In this document: piece by piece, positions 26,798 to 36,187 of the stretch
Position numbering within the stretch: position 1 is the stretch's first letter
Layout of the letters: each line of letters begins with the position of its first letter
Source: Mesorhizobium qingshengii
GTDB taxonomy: Bacteria > Pseudomonadota > Alphaproteobacteria > Rhizobiales > Rhizobiaceae
Direction: 5' to 3'
DNA length: 64,000 bases
Assembly: GCF_027563465.1 (NCBI RefSeq)
Contig: NZ_JAPFQA010000008.1
Location: 1 to 64,000 of the forward strand
Program-made: the position numbers and the translations under genes
The notes under the pieces: model-generated
What the model saw: only the letters and a program-made list of their open reading frames with translations
Databases searched by the model: none
Told to the model about the DNA's origin: nothing

Positions 26798-28350
26798 CAG
26801 CTGTTCGCGTCCGGCTGTTCGACGTAACGCGGAAACACCCCCTCCGGCACGGGCAACGCAGTGCCAGGCACCAGCGCATGGTCCGCGTGGACATGCACGA
26901 AATCGCGCCTGTCAGCCGGCACCGCCAGCAGGTCGAGCAGCTTGGTGGCCGACCCTGGAATGAAGGGCTGGCACAGCAGCGCCACGCGCCGCACCACTTC
27001 GGCGGTCGTCCACAGCACCGTTTCCATGCGCGCCGGGTTGGTCTTCTTCAGCGCCCATGGTTCCTGCCCGGCGAAATACCGGTCGGCTTCGGCCACCACG
27101 CCGAAGATCGCTGCCAGCGCCAGATGGATGCCCTGCTCGACCATTGCCTTGCGCGCGATGGCAAGAGCGCTGACCGCCTGATCGAGGATCGCCTTGTCGG
27201 CGTCCGTGAGGTCGCCGCGTTTGGGAACCACGCCGCCACAATTCTTGGCGATCATCGACAGTGAGCGCTGCGCCAGATTGCCGAGACCGTTGGCGAGGTC
27301 GGCATTGGTGCGGTTGACGATCGCTTCATGGCTGTAGCTGCCGTCCTGGCCGAACGGCACTTCGCGCAGGAAGAAATAGCGCACCTGGTCGAGACCGTAA
27401 TGCTCGATCATGGTGAACGGGTCGATGACGTTGCCGACCGACTTCGACATCTTCTCGCCGCGGTTGAACAGGAAGCCGTGGCCGAAGACGCGCCTCGGCA
27501 GTTCGATGCCGGCCGACATCAGGAAGGCTGGCCAGTAGACGGCATGAAAGCGGACGATGTCCTTGCCGATGATGTGCGCGTCGGCGGGCCAGAAACGCCA
27601 ATTATCAGCATTTTCATCTGGATAGCCAACACCGGTGATGTAATTGGTCAAGGCGTCGACCCAGACATACATCACATGCTTGTCGTCGCCCGGCACCGGC
27701 ACGCCCCAGTCGAAGGTGGTGCGCGAGATCGACAGGTCCTTGAGGCCTGACTTGACGAAGCTCATCACCTCGTTGCGCCGCTCGGCCGGGCCGATGAAGT
27801 CGGGCTGGCTTTCATAGAGCGAGATGAGCTTGTCCTGATAGGCCGAGAGGCGGAAGAAATAGCTCTCTTCCTCGACCCATTCGACCGGCGTTCCCTGCGG
27901 CCCGTAGCGGACATTGTCGGGGCGGACCTCTGTCTCTTCCTCGCCGTAGTAGGCTTCGTCGCGCACCGAGTACCAGCCGGCATAGCCGCCCTTGTAGATG
28001 TCGCCATTGCCGGCCATCGCCTTCCAGATCGCCTGCGACGCCGCATAGTGACGCTCTTCCGTGGTGCGGATGAAATCGTCGTTTGAAGCGTTGAGCGCAA
28101 TCGCCATGCGCTGGAAATCGGCCGAGTTGCGGTCGGCCAGTTCGCGCGCCGAAATGCCTTCCCGCTTCGCCGTCTGCAGCATCTTGATGCCGTGCTCGTC
28201 GGTGCCGGTAAGGAAGAAAACCTGCTTGCCGTCAAGCCGCTGGAAGCGCGCAAGCGCGTCGGTGGCGATCAACTCGTAGGCATGGCCGATATGCGGCTTG
28301 CCGTTCGGATAGGAAATCGCGGTCGTGATGTAGAATGTGTCGCGTGACAT
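26797..28350 (-). CDS. metG: Methionyl-tRNA synthetase
   Basis: A 517-residue class I synthetase. The HIGH-type motif is HIGH itself (20-23, in NGKPHIGHAYE) and the KMSKS loop is EKMSKSVGNVIDP. The anticodon-binding helical domain follows. It is the short form, without the C-terminal tRNA-binding extension of E. coli MetG and without an obvious four-Cys zinc knuckle. ATG 28350 (MSRDTFYITTAISYP) is the family start; an open frame continues upstream to 28443 without support. It lies downstream of holB and is coupled to tatD. Confidence 0.96.
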   Translation of the reverse strand: MSRDTFYITTAISYPNGKPHIGHAYELIATDALARFQRLDGKQVFFLTGTDEHGIKMLQTAKREGISARELADRNSADFQRMAIALNASNDDFIRTTEERHYAASQAIWKAMAGNGDIYKGGYAGWYSVRDEAYYGEEETEVRPDNVRYGPQGTPVEWVEEESYFFRLSAYQDKLISLYESQPDFIGPAERRNEVMSFVKSGLKDLSISRTTFDWGVPVPGDDKHVMYVWVDALTNYITGVGYPDENADNWRFWPADAHIIGKDIVRFHAVYWPAFLMSAGIELPRRVFGHGFLFNRGEKMSKSVGNVIDPFTMIEHYGLDQVRYFFLREVPFGQDGSYSHEAIVNRTNADLANGLGNLAQRSLSMIAKNCGGVVPKRGDLTDADKAILDQAVSALAIARKAMVEQGIHLALAAIFGVVAEADRYFAGQEPWALKKTNPARMETVLWTTAEVVRRVALLCQPFIPGSATKLLDLLAVPADRRDFVHVHADHALVPGTALPVPEGVFPRYVEQPDANS

Positions 28351-28439
28351 GAATGAACCGTCATGAATGTCTGAATGGAAGGCGTGGCGGTGGATATCGC
28401 ATCGGGGCGGCGATTGCCATCCCGGGGCCGGAAACCCCG

Positions 28440-29495
28440 TCACATTCGCATTGCAGAAATCAGGCGGTCGATCATGGTCAGGGCGTGCTGCTTCTTGTCG
28501 AGATTATAGGTGTCGGTCTCAGATATAGCGTCCAGCGCTTCATGCCAAGTGTCCGACAGCGTTTTGGCCCGGGCGAGATCGCCTGCCAATGCTGCCTGGC
28601 TCGCGGCGTTCGATAACAGCTCCAGCGCCCGGCGGTTGAAGATGTCGAACTGGATCGCCTGGTCGCGGCCGGCGACAGCCTCGGCAAGGCGAAACGCTCC
28701 GCCGACATCGCTCTTTCTTGCCGCCACCAGGGCGTCGAGCGTCTCGGCGATTTCCAACCCGCCATATTGCGTCAACAGGATGGCGCTGCGCGCGCTGCCC
28801 CCTGCCCGCTCGGCCAGTGCCGCCCGCGCTGCCGGGTCGACCGGCGGCGGCGGTTCGGCTGTTTCCAGCACCGCCATCAGGTCGTCGGCCCCGAGCGGCG
28901 TCAACCGCACCACTTGGCAGCGCGACCGGATCGTCGGCAGCAGGCTGCCCGGCGCATGGACGATGAGAATGAACAGGGTTCGTGCCGGCGGCTCCTCGAG
29001 ATTCTTCAGCAAGGCATTGGCGGCATTGGTGTTCATGTCGTCGGCCGGATCGACGATGACGACCCGGTAGCTGCCGTCATGCGAAGTCAGCGACAGGAAG
29101 CGGCTGACCTTGCGGATCTCGTCGACCGTGACGACGGTCTTGAAGCTCTTGGTCTTGTCGTTCGCCGGGCGGGTCAAATGCAGTACGCAAGGGTGCGCCC
29201 CGGTGGCGATCTGGCGAAACAGCGACGAGGCCGGATCTGGAACGGCAAGGCTTTCCGGCGCTTGCTCGAAGGCCGGGTGCTTCAACAGATGATGCGCAAG
29301 ATGGAAAGCGAGCGTCGCCTTGCCGATGCCGACCGGTCCGGCGAAGATCAGCGCATGCGGCAGCTTGCCGGAACGATAGGCGGCGGTCAGCATGTTCGCC
29401 GCCTGGGCATGTCCTACCAGACGTGGCGTTTCGGACGGCTCGGGCACGCCGTCCAGCGTGTCGTGCTGCTCCGGTGCGATGCGTTCGAAGATCAT
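28440..29495 (-). CDS. holB: DNA polymerase III subunit delta prime
   Basis: A 351-residue clamp-loader subunit. The AAA+ module begins with LPHALIFAGPVGIGKATLA (Walker A-like), followed by the sensor and Walker B region YRVVIVDPADDMNTNAANALLKNLEEPP, and the SRC motif IRSRCQVVRL. The zinc-binding cysteines of E. coli delta prime are missing, as is common in alphaproteobacteria. It overlaps tmk by 4 bp, the conserved tmk-holB pair, and is followed by metG. Confidence 0.94.
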   Translation of the reverse strand: MIFERIAPEQHDTLDGVPEPSETPRLVGHAQAANMLTAAYRSGKLPHALIFAGPVGIGKATLAFHLAHHLLKHPAFEQAPESLAVPDPASSLFRQIATGAHPCVLHLTRPANDKTKSFKTVVTVDEIRKVSRFLSLTSHDGSYRVVIVDPADDMNTNAANALLKNLEEPPARTLFILIVHAPGSLLPTIRSRCQVVRLTPLGADDLMAVLETAEPPPPVDPAARAALAERAGGSARSAILLTQYGGLEIAETLDALVAARKSDVGGAFRLAEAVAGRDQAIQFDIFNRRALELLSNAASQAALAGDLARAKTLSDTWHEALDAISETDTYNLDKKQHALTMIDRLISAMRM

Positions 29496-30166
29496 GCCGG
29501 TGTTACCTGCCTGTCGCGCGCTGGCGCTCTTGCCTCGAGCGCCGCGAACACGGCGGCGGTAACGACATTCTCCACCGTATCGGGATCGGCGGCCGCGTCG
29601 ATGACGATACAGCGTTCCGGCTCGGCCGCCGCAATTGCCAGAAATGCCGCCCGGCGGGCCTGATGGATGGCCAGCGTCTCCTTTTCGAAGCGGTCGGCTG
29701 CTGCTTCGGAGCCGCGGCGCGCCGTGGCGCGCCTGAGGCCCTCGGCCGGGTCTATGTCGAAGATCAGCGTCATGTCTGGCATCATGCCGTTGATGGCGAC
29801 CTGCTCCAGCCTGTCCATGAACGCCTGATCGATGCCCCCGGTGACACCCTGATAGACACGTGAAGAATCCAGGAAGCGATCACAAAGCACGATAGAGCCA
29901 CGCTCGACCGCTGGCCGGATGACCTGCTCGACATGGTCGGAGCGCGCGGCGGCGAAAAGCAGCGCTTCCATCTTTGGCCCGAACGGTTCGGCGGCGCCCG
30001 AAAGCAGCACGTGCCTGACCGCTTCGGCGCCTGGCGAGCCGCCAGGCTCACGGGTGAGGAGGACATCATATCTCTTGGCGCGCATCTTGGTCGCCAGCCG
30101 CTCGATCTGCGTCGACTTGCCTGCTCCCTCGCCGCCTTCGAAGGTGATGAAAAATCCTCGCGCCAA
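29492..30166 (-). CDS. tmk: Thymidylate kinase
   Basis: A 224-residue kinase that turns dTMP into dTDP. It has the P-loop FEGGEGAGKSTQ near the N-terminus, the conserved TREPGGSPGAEAVR (DR/E-x-P loop), CDRFLDSSRVYQG, and the LID-region Arg cluster (GLRRATARRGSEAAADRFEKE). Length and motifs are normal. It overlaps holB by 4 bp and lies 85 bp downstream of the carboxypeptidase homologue. Confidence 0.95.
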   Translation of the reverse strand: MARGFFITFEGGEGAGKSTQIERLATKMRAKRYDVLLTREPGGSPGAEAVRHVLLSGAAEPFGPKMEALLFAAARSDHVEQVIRPAVERGSIVLCDRFLDSSRVYQGVTGGIDQAFMDRLEQVAINGMMPDMTLIFDIDPAEGLRRATARRGSEAAADRFEKETLAIHQARRAAFLAIAAAEPERCIVIDAAADPDTVENVVTAAVFAALEARAPARDRQVTPA

Positions 30167-30251
30167 TCGAAAGGCCTTTGTCCATGCATGAGTGGATTGA
30201 TCTTAGCGCTCTAGATAGTCCGCGTCCGGGAAAACGTCCATGCCGTCGGTG

Positions 30252-31418
30252 CTATCGCAGCCAGCCGATCGCCAGTTCCTTTGCAGCGTCAAGAGCGCGC
30301 TGCGGCAGCGTGCCGACGCCGATCGACTCGGCGGCGAAAAGCGGCGTCTCCTGGCTGAGCGTGTCGCCGATCCAGACGCGCAGCGCACCCACTGGCTGCC
30401 CCTCCTCCACTGGCGCGGCAACCGGGCCGGTGTAGACGATCCTGGCTGTCAGCTTGTCGCGATTGGTGATCGGCAGGAAGATCTCGATCGGCCCTTTGGC
30501 CTTCAGCATCACCCCGGATTTCGCGCCGCCAAAAACCTGGGCTTCGCCGACAACCTCGTCCTTGGCGAAGATTTCGGTCTTCTCGAAAGAGCGAACACCC
30601 CAGTCGAGCAACTTGCGCGCCTCCTCGGCGCGCTCCTTGTCGCTGGCCAGCCCGCTCATTGCCGCGATCACCCGCGTGCCGTTGTGGCTGACCGAACCGA
30701 CGATGCCGAACCCTGACGCCTCGCTCGCGCCAACGGCCAGGCCATCGGCGCCGATGTCCATCGTCAGGAGCGGATTGCGGTTCCTCTGCGAGATCTTGTT
30801 CCAGGCAAAATCCTTCTGGCCATAGTAGCGATAGAAATCCGGATAATCGCGCCACAGATGCAGGGCCAACTGCGCCAGTTCGCGCACGGTCGTCTGCTGG
30901 CCGTCGGCCGGCAGGCCGGTCGAATTGACGAAAGTCGATGTCTTGAGGCCGATCTGGCGGGCGCGTTCGGTCATCTGCGCGGCGAAATTGTCCTCGGATC
31001 CGGCCATGCCTTCGGCGATGACGATGCAGCCGTCATTGGCCGCCTGCACGGTAACCCCTTGAATGAGGTCCTCGAGCCGGATCGACGACTTGAGCTTGGC
31101 AAACATCGTCGATGTTCCCGACGGTGCACCGCCTTTGCGCCAGGCATTCTCGCTCACCACAAACGTGTCGTCGAACTTCAGCCGTCCCGACTTGATGGCG
31201 TTGAAAACCACTTCCATGGTCATCAGCTTGGCCATCGAGGCCGGCGGGATCGGTTTGTCGGCATCTTTGGAAAACAGCACCGTGCCGGTCTCGGCGTCGA
31301 TCATGAAGACCTGCGTGGCCTTGGTCTCGAAAAGCTGCGCGCGGGCTGGAGCCAAGGAAAGCACTAACAGGCAAAAAGCCAGAAGCCCGACGAAAGGCTG
31401 GAGCAAGCGAAATGACAT
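30252..31418 (-). CDS. D-alanyl-D-alanine carboxypeptidase homologue (DacC/DacF type) with altered motifs
   Basis: The 388-residue protein begins with a signal peptide (LLAFCLLVLSLAPARA). The PBP5-type catalytic Ser-Lys is present as PPASMAKLM (SxxK). However the second motif, normally SxN (SGN in PBP5), reads AAN in VTVQAANDGC, and the third, normally KTG, reads AVG in DGLAVGASEASG. The C-terminal PBP5-type beta domain and final amphipathic end (RALDAAKELAIGWLR) are present. The normal reaction is trimming the last D-Ala of peptidoglycan stem peptides in the periplasm. The changed motifs suggest altered or lost activity. ATG 31418 gives a clean signal peptide. Confidence 0.9.
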   Translation of the reverse strand: MSFRLLQPFVGLLAFCLLVLSLAPARAQLFETKATQVFMIDAETGTVLFSKDADKPIPPASMAKLMTMEVVFNAIKSGRLKFDDTFVVSENAWRKGGAPSGTSTMFAKLKSSIRLEDLIQGVTVQAANDGCIVIAEGMAGSEDNFAAQMTERARQIGLKTSTFVNSTGLPADGQQTTVRELAQLALHLWRDYPDFYRYYGQKDFAWNKISQRNRNPLLTMDIGADGLAVGASEASGFGIVGSVSHNGTRVIAAMSGLASDKERAEEARKLLDWGVRSFEKTEIFAKDEVVGEAQVFGGAKSGVMLKAKGPIEIFLPITNRDKLTARIVYTGPVAAPVEEGQPVGALRVWIGDTLSQETPLFAAESIGVGTLPQRALDAAKELAIGWLR

Positions 31419-31522
31419 GATGTTCGACCCGTTGGCCGGAAGGTCCGGCAAGCCCGGAAAAAGTATCAGGCTTTTTCTACAACTGATCAACCGCATAGCG
31501 GAAAATCCAGGCCGGCTTCCGC

Positions 31523-32755
31523 TCAGTTACGCACAGCCAGTGCATCCGGCGCGCCATGCGCCCAAGCCGCTTGCAGCAAATCATCCACGCTGCCGTGGCC
31601 GTCCGGATAGAGGTTCACCGAGTACCAATCCTTGCCATCCAGATCGGAACGCTGGATTTCGGCCTTGCCAAAGGGTTCAAGCGCTGCGGCCAGGCGCCTT
31701 GCTTCTGCTGCGTCATCGAAGGAGCCGGCGGCGACATAGTCGGAAGCGGGCGATGACGCCCGCGAATTTGATTTTTTCCACGACTGCAGGATATCGGCGG
31801 GCGACATGCCGTTGTCGTCCAGCGCGGCAAAGACATCGGCGCGCTGCACGTGCTCATCCGCATAGGACAGCGAGGCCACGGCAAACGGCGATTGCGGGGG
31901 CAGATTGATCTCCGGGCGCTCCGGCACGATCGGGCCAGAATCGGGCAGCGCCAGATCGCCAAGGGCCGGCGACTGCGCCGACAGGACCGGCTCAGCCGCC
32001 CCTGAATCAGTCAACTGACCGGGAAACGGTACGGCGGCGGCACCGACGGGGAGGCTCGGAGACGGTCCATTCATGGCGACCATGACGCCGGTCGGCAATC
32101 CATCCGACGGATCCGGCGCCCTGTTGCCGGGGTGATAGGAAGCCATCAGATACTGGTCGTCATTGCCGTCGAGCGGCGCACGGCCGACATACTCGACCTT
32201 TACCTCGGCGGTGCCGATGTTGGCATAGTCAAGCATCTGGGCGGCGCGCTCCGACACATCGATGATGCGACCCTCGTGATAAGGGCCGCGATCGTTGACG
32301 CGCACGATGACCGAACTGCCGGTCTTGAGATTGGTGACGCGGGCATAGCTTGGCAGCGGCATGGTCGGGTGCGCCGCCGTCAGGTGCGTCATGTCGTAGA
32401 CTTCGCCATTGGCGGTAAGCCGGCCATGGAAGGCATCGCCATACCAGGAGGCTAGGCCAACCTTGGCGTAATGCTTGTCTTCCTTGGGATAGTACCACTT
32501 GCCGCGGACCTGATAGGGCTTGCCGAGCTGGTCACGGCCGCCGCCACGTTGCAGGCCAGCCATCTTGAAGGTGACACGCGGGCTTGCCTTCACGCCATAT
32601 TCGGATTCGGAGAAATATTCCTTGGAGCGGGTCTTCTTGTAGACCATCGCTTTCGGTTCAGGCTGCGACGCGCAAGCCGCCAGCAAGGCAGCCGACATGG
32701 CGAACAACGCGACCGTAGCAGCGCGACGGAGACGCGGGTGCGTCATAGCCTGCAT
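31523..32755 (-). CDS. rlpA: RlpA-like septal ring lipoprotein with SPOR domain
   Basis: A 410-residue protein with a lipobox LLAACAS (Cys28 after cleavage), a double-psi beta-barrel core (GLASWYGDAFHGRLTANGEVYDM, then VRVNDRGPYHEGRIIDVS), a Pro-rich linker, and a C-terminal SPOR region (about 330-410) that binds denuded septal glycan. RlpA acts as a lytic transglycosylase or as a division-linked structural lipoprotein. ATG 32755 follows CAGGAAA; ATG 32746 is an alternative. It lies 104 bp upstream of the carboxypeptidase homologue, a conserved pairing. Confidence 0.92.
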   Translation of the reverse strand: MQAMTHPRLRRAATVALFAMSAALLAACASQPEPKAMVYKKTRSKEYFSESEYGVKASPRVTFKMAGLQRGGGRDQLGKPYQVRGKWYYPKEDKHYAKVGLASWYGDAFHGRLTANGEVYDMTHLTAAHPTMPLPSYARVTNLKTGSSVIVRVNDRGPYHEGRIIDVSERAAQMLDYANIGTAEVKVEYVGRAPLDGNDDQYLMASYHPGNRAPDPSDGLPTGVMVAMNGPSPSLPVGAAAVPFPGQLTDSGAAEPVLSAQSPALGDLALPDSGPIVPERPEINLPPQSPFAVASLSYADEHVQRADVFAALDDNGMSPADILQSWKKSNSRASSPASDYVAAGSFDDAAEARRLAAALEPFGKAEIQRSDLDGKDWYSVNLYPDGHGSVDDLLQAAWAHGAPDALAVRN

Positions 32756-33174
32756 TTTCCTGAAGTCCCCTACAGTCTCGACTGAGACGCCGCTGCCTAA
32801 CCATCAGAGGAGCCAAAGCACTCACTCGACGAATACCAACGACGCCTTGAACCCCGATCCTTTGTGCGCAGGAATTGTTTATCACCGTATTAATCGATTG
32901 TGGCCGGAACCGGGCAAGATTGTGGCGCCTCCACTGCGTTGACAGCCCTGAGGAGCAACGGCTTTCCGTTCGTTCGGGCGAAGGTCAGGCTCGGGATTGT
33001 CGGTGGCCCGCCCGGGATCAGAGCGGGCACTCGAGCAATCGCAAATTGCCGAAGGAATAGCCGAGCAGTTCAAGGCGCCGGTCTTGAAATCCGCTTGCAG
33101 CCTTAGCGTCCTGCCCTGCCGTCTTGCCTATAGTCCTTTGTTTGCAAGACAATCGCCGGGCTGAAGCCGCCCTG
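32756..33174. other. 419-bp intergenic region upstream of rlpA
   Basis: No coding frame is convincing. It must hold the rlpA promoter on the minus strand. A GC-rich hairpin, GCCCGC (33006-33011) / GCGGGC (33023-33028), sits in its middle and could serve as a terminator for leftward cydABX transcripts. No tRNA-like structure was seen. Confidence 0.5.
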
Positions 33175-33306
33175 TCATGGCGTGTTTAGATGCTCATTTC
33201 TTTCTGACGGTTGCGCGCGAACCGCGCGCAACTCGTACCAGAGGGCATTTAGGATGCCGACCGTGGTGGCCAGTCCGAGGCCGAGGATCCAGGCGAAATA
33301 CCACAT
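33175..33306 (-). CDS. cydX: Cytochrome bd oxidase small subunit CydX
   Basis: A 43-residue single-helix protein, MWYFAWILGLGLATTVGILN followed by a charged tail. The MWYFxWxLG start is diagnostic of CydX/YbgT, which stabilises the haem groups of cytochrome bd. A good ribosome site (TTGGAGA) precedes ATG 33306. It is 22 bp downstream of cydB, giving a complete cydABX operon. Confidence 0.92.
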   Translation of the reverse strand: MWYFAWILGLGLATTVGILNALWYELRAVRAQPSERNEHLNTP

Positions 33307-33328
33307 CGTTGCAATCTCCAATCTCGTT

Positions 33329-34483
33329 TCAGTACGCCGATGAACCGGCCCCGCGTACCGAGCGTTCGCTGACCTTGCCCCAAAGCACGCTGTAGACCCA
33401 GGCTGTGTAGGCAAGGATCAGCGGTAGGAAGATGACAGTTGCGATCAGCATGTTGCGCAGCGTCGCCCGGCTCGAGGATGCGTCGAACACGGCAAGCGAA
33501 TGGCCCGGATTGCTGCTTGACGGCAGGATGATCGGGAACATCGCCAAGCCGACAGTCGCGATGATGCAGAGCACGCCAAGCTTCGATGCGAGGAAGGTGA
33601 GGCCTTCGCGACGCGTACGGAAGCCGGCCGCGGCGACCAGCGGCGCCACGATGCCCAGCGCGGGCACCAGGCAAAGGACCGGCGTGGCATTGAAGTTGCG
33701 CAGCCAGGCGCTCGAATTCGCGATCACTGTCTTGCCAAGCGGATTGGACGGTCCATCCCAGACGATGGCGCTGGTCACCTCATAGCCGCCGAGCAGCCCG
33801 AGCCAGACAAGCACGCCGCCGCCGGCAAACAGGACAGCCGCGGCAAGCGCGGCCTTGCCGCCGATGATGCGGGCGCGGTCGGCCACCGGCCCTTCCGCCT
33901 TGAATGTCAGCCATGCCGCGCCGTGCATGACAAGCATGGTCAGTGAAACCAGGCCGCAATAAAGCGCCACCGGATTGAGCAGGCCGAACAGGGTGCCTTC
34001 ATAGAACGGCCGCAGGTCGGTGGAGAAGTGGAACGGCACGCCTCTCAGCGCATTGCCCACCGCCACGCCGAAGATGAGCGCCGGCACGGCGCCGCCGATG
34101 AACAGCGCCCAGTCCCAGTTCGAGCGCCAGCGGGGATCCTCCCGCTTGGAGCGGTATTTGAAGCCGACCGGCCGCAGGATCAGCGCGAACAGCACCAGGA
34201 ACATGGCGAGGTAGAAGCCCGAGAAGCTCACTGCGTAGAGCGCCGGCCAGGCAGCGAAGATGGCGCCGCCGCCCAGGATAAACCAGACCTGGTTGCCTTC
34301 CCAGACCGGTCCGACGGTGTTGATGGCAACACGCCGCTCGATATCGGTTTTTGCGACGAACGGCAGCAGTGCCCCCACGCCCATGTCAAAGCCGTCGGTC
34401 ACCGCGAAGCCCATCAAAAGAACGCCAAGCAGCGCCCACCATATGATCCGCAGCGTTTCGTAGTTGAAGAGAAAATCGATCAT
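33329..34483 (-). CDS. cydB: Cytochrome bd ubiquinol oxidase subunit II
   Basis: A 384-residue polytopic inner-membrane protein with eight or so helices. It starts MIDFLFNYETLRIIWWALLG and includes GFAVTDGFDMGVGALLPFVAK and VGPVWEGNQVWFILGGGAIFAAWP, typical of CydB. With CydA it forms the high-affinity quinol oxidase used at low oxygen and resistant to nitric oxide and cyanide. It is 27 bp after cydA and probably cotranscribed from the FixK-box promoter near 36146. Confidence 0.95.
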   Translation of the reverse strand: MIDFLFNYETLRIIWWALLGVLLMGFAVTDGFDMGVGALLPFVAKTDIERRVAINTVGPVWEGNQVWFILGGGAIFAAWPALYAVSFSGFYLAMFLVLFALILRPVGFKYRSKREDPRWRSNWDWALFIGGAVPALIFGVAVGNALRGVPFHFSTDLRPFYEGTLFGLLNPVALYCGLVSLTMLVMHGAAWLTFKAEGPVADRARIIGGKAALAAAVLFAGGGVLVWLGLLGGYEVTSAIVWDGPSNPLGKTVIANSSAWLRNFNATPVLCLVPALGIVAPLVAAAGFRTRREGLTFLASKLGVLCIIATVGLAMFPIILPSSSNPGHSLAVFDASSSRATLRNMLIATVIFLPLILAYTAWVYSVLWGKVSERSVRGAGSSAY

Positions 34484-34510
34484 CGTCGTTGTTCCTTGCA
34501 GGTCCCGGGT

Positions 34511-36085
34511 TTATCGGGCGGCCGCCAGATGGACTTGTGTGCCTTCGCCGAAGGGAGGCGCGATGTCCGCGCCGACAGCCGGCCCTTTCGCTATCGCCTG
34601 CAACATCAGCTTCACCTCGATCACCGCCAGCACGCCATAGACGAGGGTGAAGCCCAGGATGGTAATCAGAAGGTCGGGAATACCGAGCTCGGACGTCGCC
34701 AGGAACGTCGGCAGCGTGCCCTCGATGATCCAGGGCTGGCGGCCGAATTCGGAGACGAACCAACCGAGCTCCGCGGCTAGCCATGGCAATGGCATCGCGA
34801 TCAGCGCGATGCAAAGCAGCCAGCGCGGCGCCGGCGTCTCGCGCATCGTATGCCAGAGCGAGATCGCGAAGACGGCAAGCAGCAGGAAGGCGCACAGCAC
34901 CATGATCCGGAAGGTGAAGAAGATCGCCGGCACTTCCGGCACGGTCGACCATGCCGCCTGCTTGATCTGATCGTCATTGGCCTGGCGTGGATCATCGATA
35001 TAGCGCTTCAGCAGCAGGGCGTAGCCAAGATCCTTGCTTGTCGCGTCGAAGCTGGCGCGTGCCGCCGCGTCGCCATGGTTGACCTTGAGCTTTTCCAGGG
35101 CGTCGTAGGCTGTCAGCCCGTTGCGGATCCGCCCCTCGGCCCTCTGGACGAGTTCGAAGATGCCGGGAATCTCCTTGTCGATCGAACGGGTGCCGATAAG
35201 GCCCATGACCCAAGGGATACGCACGGCGAAACGGGTCGTGCGATCACTCATGCTGGGAACGCCGAACGCTGTGAAGGAGGCCGGAGCCGGCTCGGTCTCC
35301 CACATCGCCTCCATGGCGGCGAGCTTCATCTTCTGGTTGTCGGTGATGTCGTAGCCGCTCTCGTCACCGAGTACGATGACCGACAGCGATGAGGCGATGC
35401 CGAAAGCCGAGGCGATAACAAAAGACCGCTTGGCGAGTTCGATGTGCCGCCCGCGCAGCATGTAGTAGGCCGAGACGCCGAGCACGAAGACGGCGCCGCA
35501 GACATAGCCCGCCGAAACAGTGTGGACGAACTTCGCCTGCGCCACCGGGTTGAAGATGACGGCCATGAAGTCCGTCACCTCCATGCGCATCGTGTCCGGG
35601 TTGAAGGCTGAGCCGACAGGATTCTGCATCCAGCCATTGGCGATCAGGATCCATAGCGCCGAGAAATTGGTACCCAGCGCGACAAGCCAGGTGACCACCA
35701 GATGCGAGCGCGCCGAGAGCTTTTCCCAGCCGAAGAAGAACAGCCCGACGAAGGTCGCCTCCAGGAAGAACGCCATCAGGCCCTCGATCGCGAGAGGGGC
35801 GCCGAACACGTCTCCGACATAGTGCGAATAATAGGCCCAGTTCATGCCGAACTGGAATTCCATGGTGATGCCGGTGGCGACGCCGAGGGCGAAATTGATA
35901 CCGAACAGCACACCCCAGAATTTGACCATGTCGCGCCAGATCGTGCGGCCGGTCATGACATAGACCGTCTCCATCATCGCAAGCATGATGGACAGGCCCA
36001 ATGTCAGCGGGACGAACAGGAAATGGTACATCGCGGTCAGCGCGAATTGCAGTCGCGACAACTCCACAAGCAGTGGGCTGGTCAT
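34511..36085 (-). CDS. cydA: Cytochrome bd ubiquinol oxidase subunit I
   Basis: A 524-residue subunit carrying haems b558, b595 and d. Recognisable are LSRLQFALTAMYHFLFVPLTLGLS with the N-terminal His ligand, GITMEFQFGMNWAYYSHYVGDVFG, and the quinol loop GDESGYDITDNQKMKLAAMEA with WETEPAPASFTAFG. The long Q-loop is that of true E. coli-type bd-I rather than the short-loop CIO type; the presence of CydX and CydDC agrees. GGAG precedes ATG 36085. A FixK/FNR-like site is centred 61 bp upstream, with a CTATCG -10-like hexamer 31 bp from it. Confidence 0.96.
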   Translation of the reverse strand: MTSPLLVELSRLQFALTAMYHFLFVPLTLGLSIMLAMMETVYVMTGRTIWRDMVKFWGVLFGINFALGVATGITMEFQFGMNWAYYSHYVGDVFGAPLAIEGLMAFFLEATFVGLFFFGWEKLSARSHLVVTWLVALGTNFSALWILIANGWMQNPVGSAFNPDTMRMEVTDFMAVIFNPVAQAKFVHTVSAGYVCGAVFVLGVSAYYMLRGRHIELAKRSFVIASAFGIASSLSVIVLGDESGYDITDNQKMKLAAMEAMWETEPAPASFTAFGVPSMSDRTTRFAVRIPWVMGLIGTRSIDKEIPGIFELVQRAEGRIRNGLTAYDALEKLKVNHGDAAARASFDATSKDLGYALLLKRYIDDPRQANDDQIKQAAWSTVPEVPAIFFTFRIMVLCAFLLLAVFAISLWHTMRETPAPRWLLCIALIAMPLPWLAAELGWFVSEFGRQPWIIEGTLPTFLATSELGIPDLLITILGFTLVYGVLAVIEVKLMLQAIAKGPAVGADIAPPFGEGTQVHLAAAR

Positions 36086-36139
36086 GGGAGAGCTCCGTTA
36101 AGGCGTTCCCTTCGATAGCGTGTTCGGCGGTCGCGCCTT

Positions 36140-36153
36140 TTGATGTGCGTCAA
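36140..36153. promoter_or_regulatory. FixK/FNR-type box between cydA and cydD
   Basis: TTGATGTGCGTCAA has one mismatch to TTGAT-N4-ATCAA and fits TTG(A/C)-N6-(T/G)CAA. It lies between divergent cydABX (61 bp from the cydA ATG) and cydDC (41 bp from the cydD ATG) and could control both. Confidence 0.75.
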
Positions 36154-36187
36154 TTCGCTGACGGCCCCGGCATGAGATTGAACCGTC

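Noticed and set aside
32756..33174. Possible structured RNA (6S, SRP or tRNA) in the rlpA upstream region
   Set aside because: Only one short GC hairpin was found; no cloverleaf or known RNA core motif is visible.
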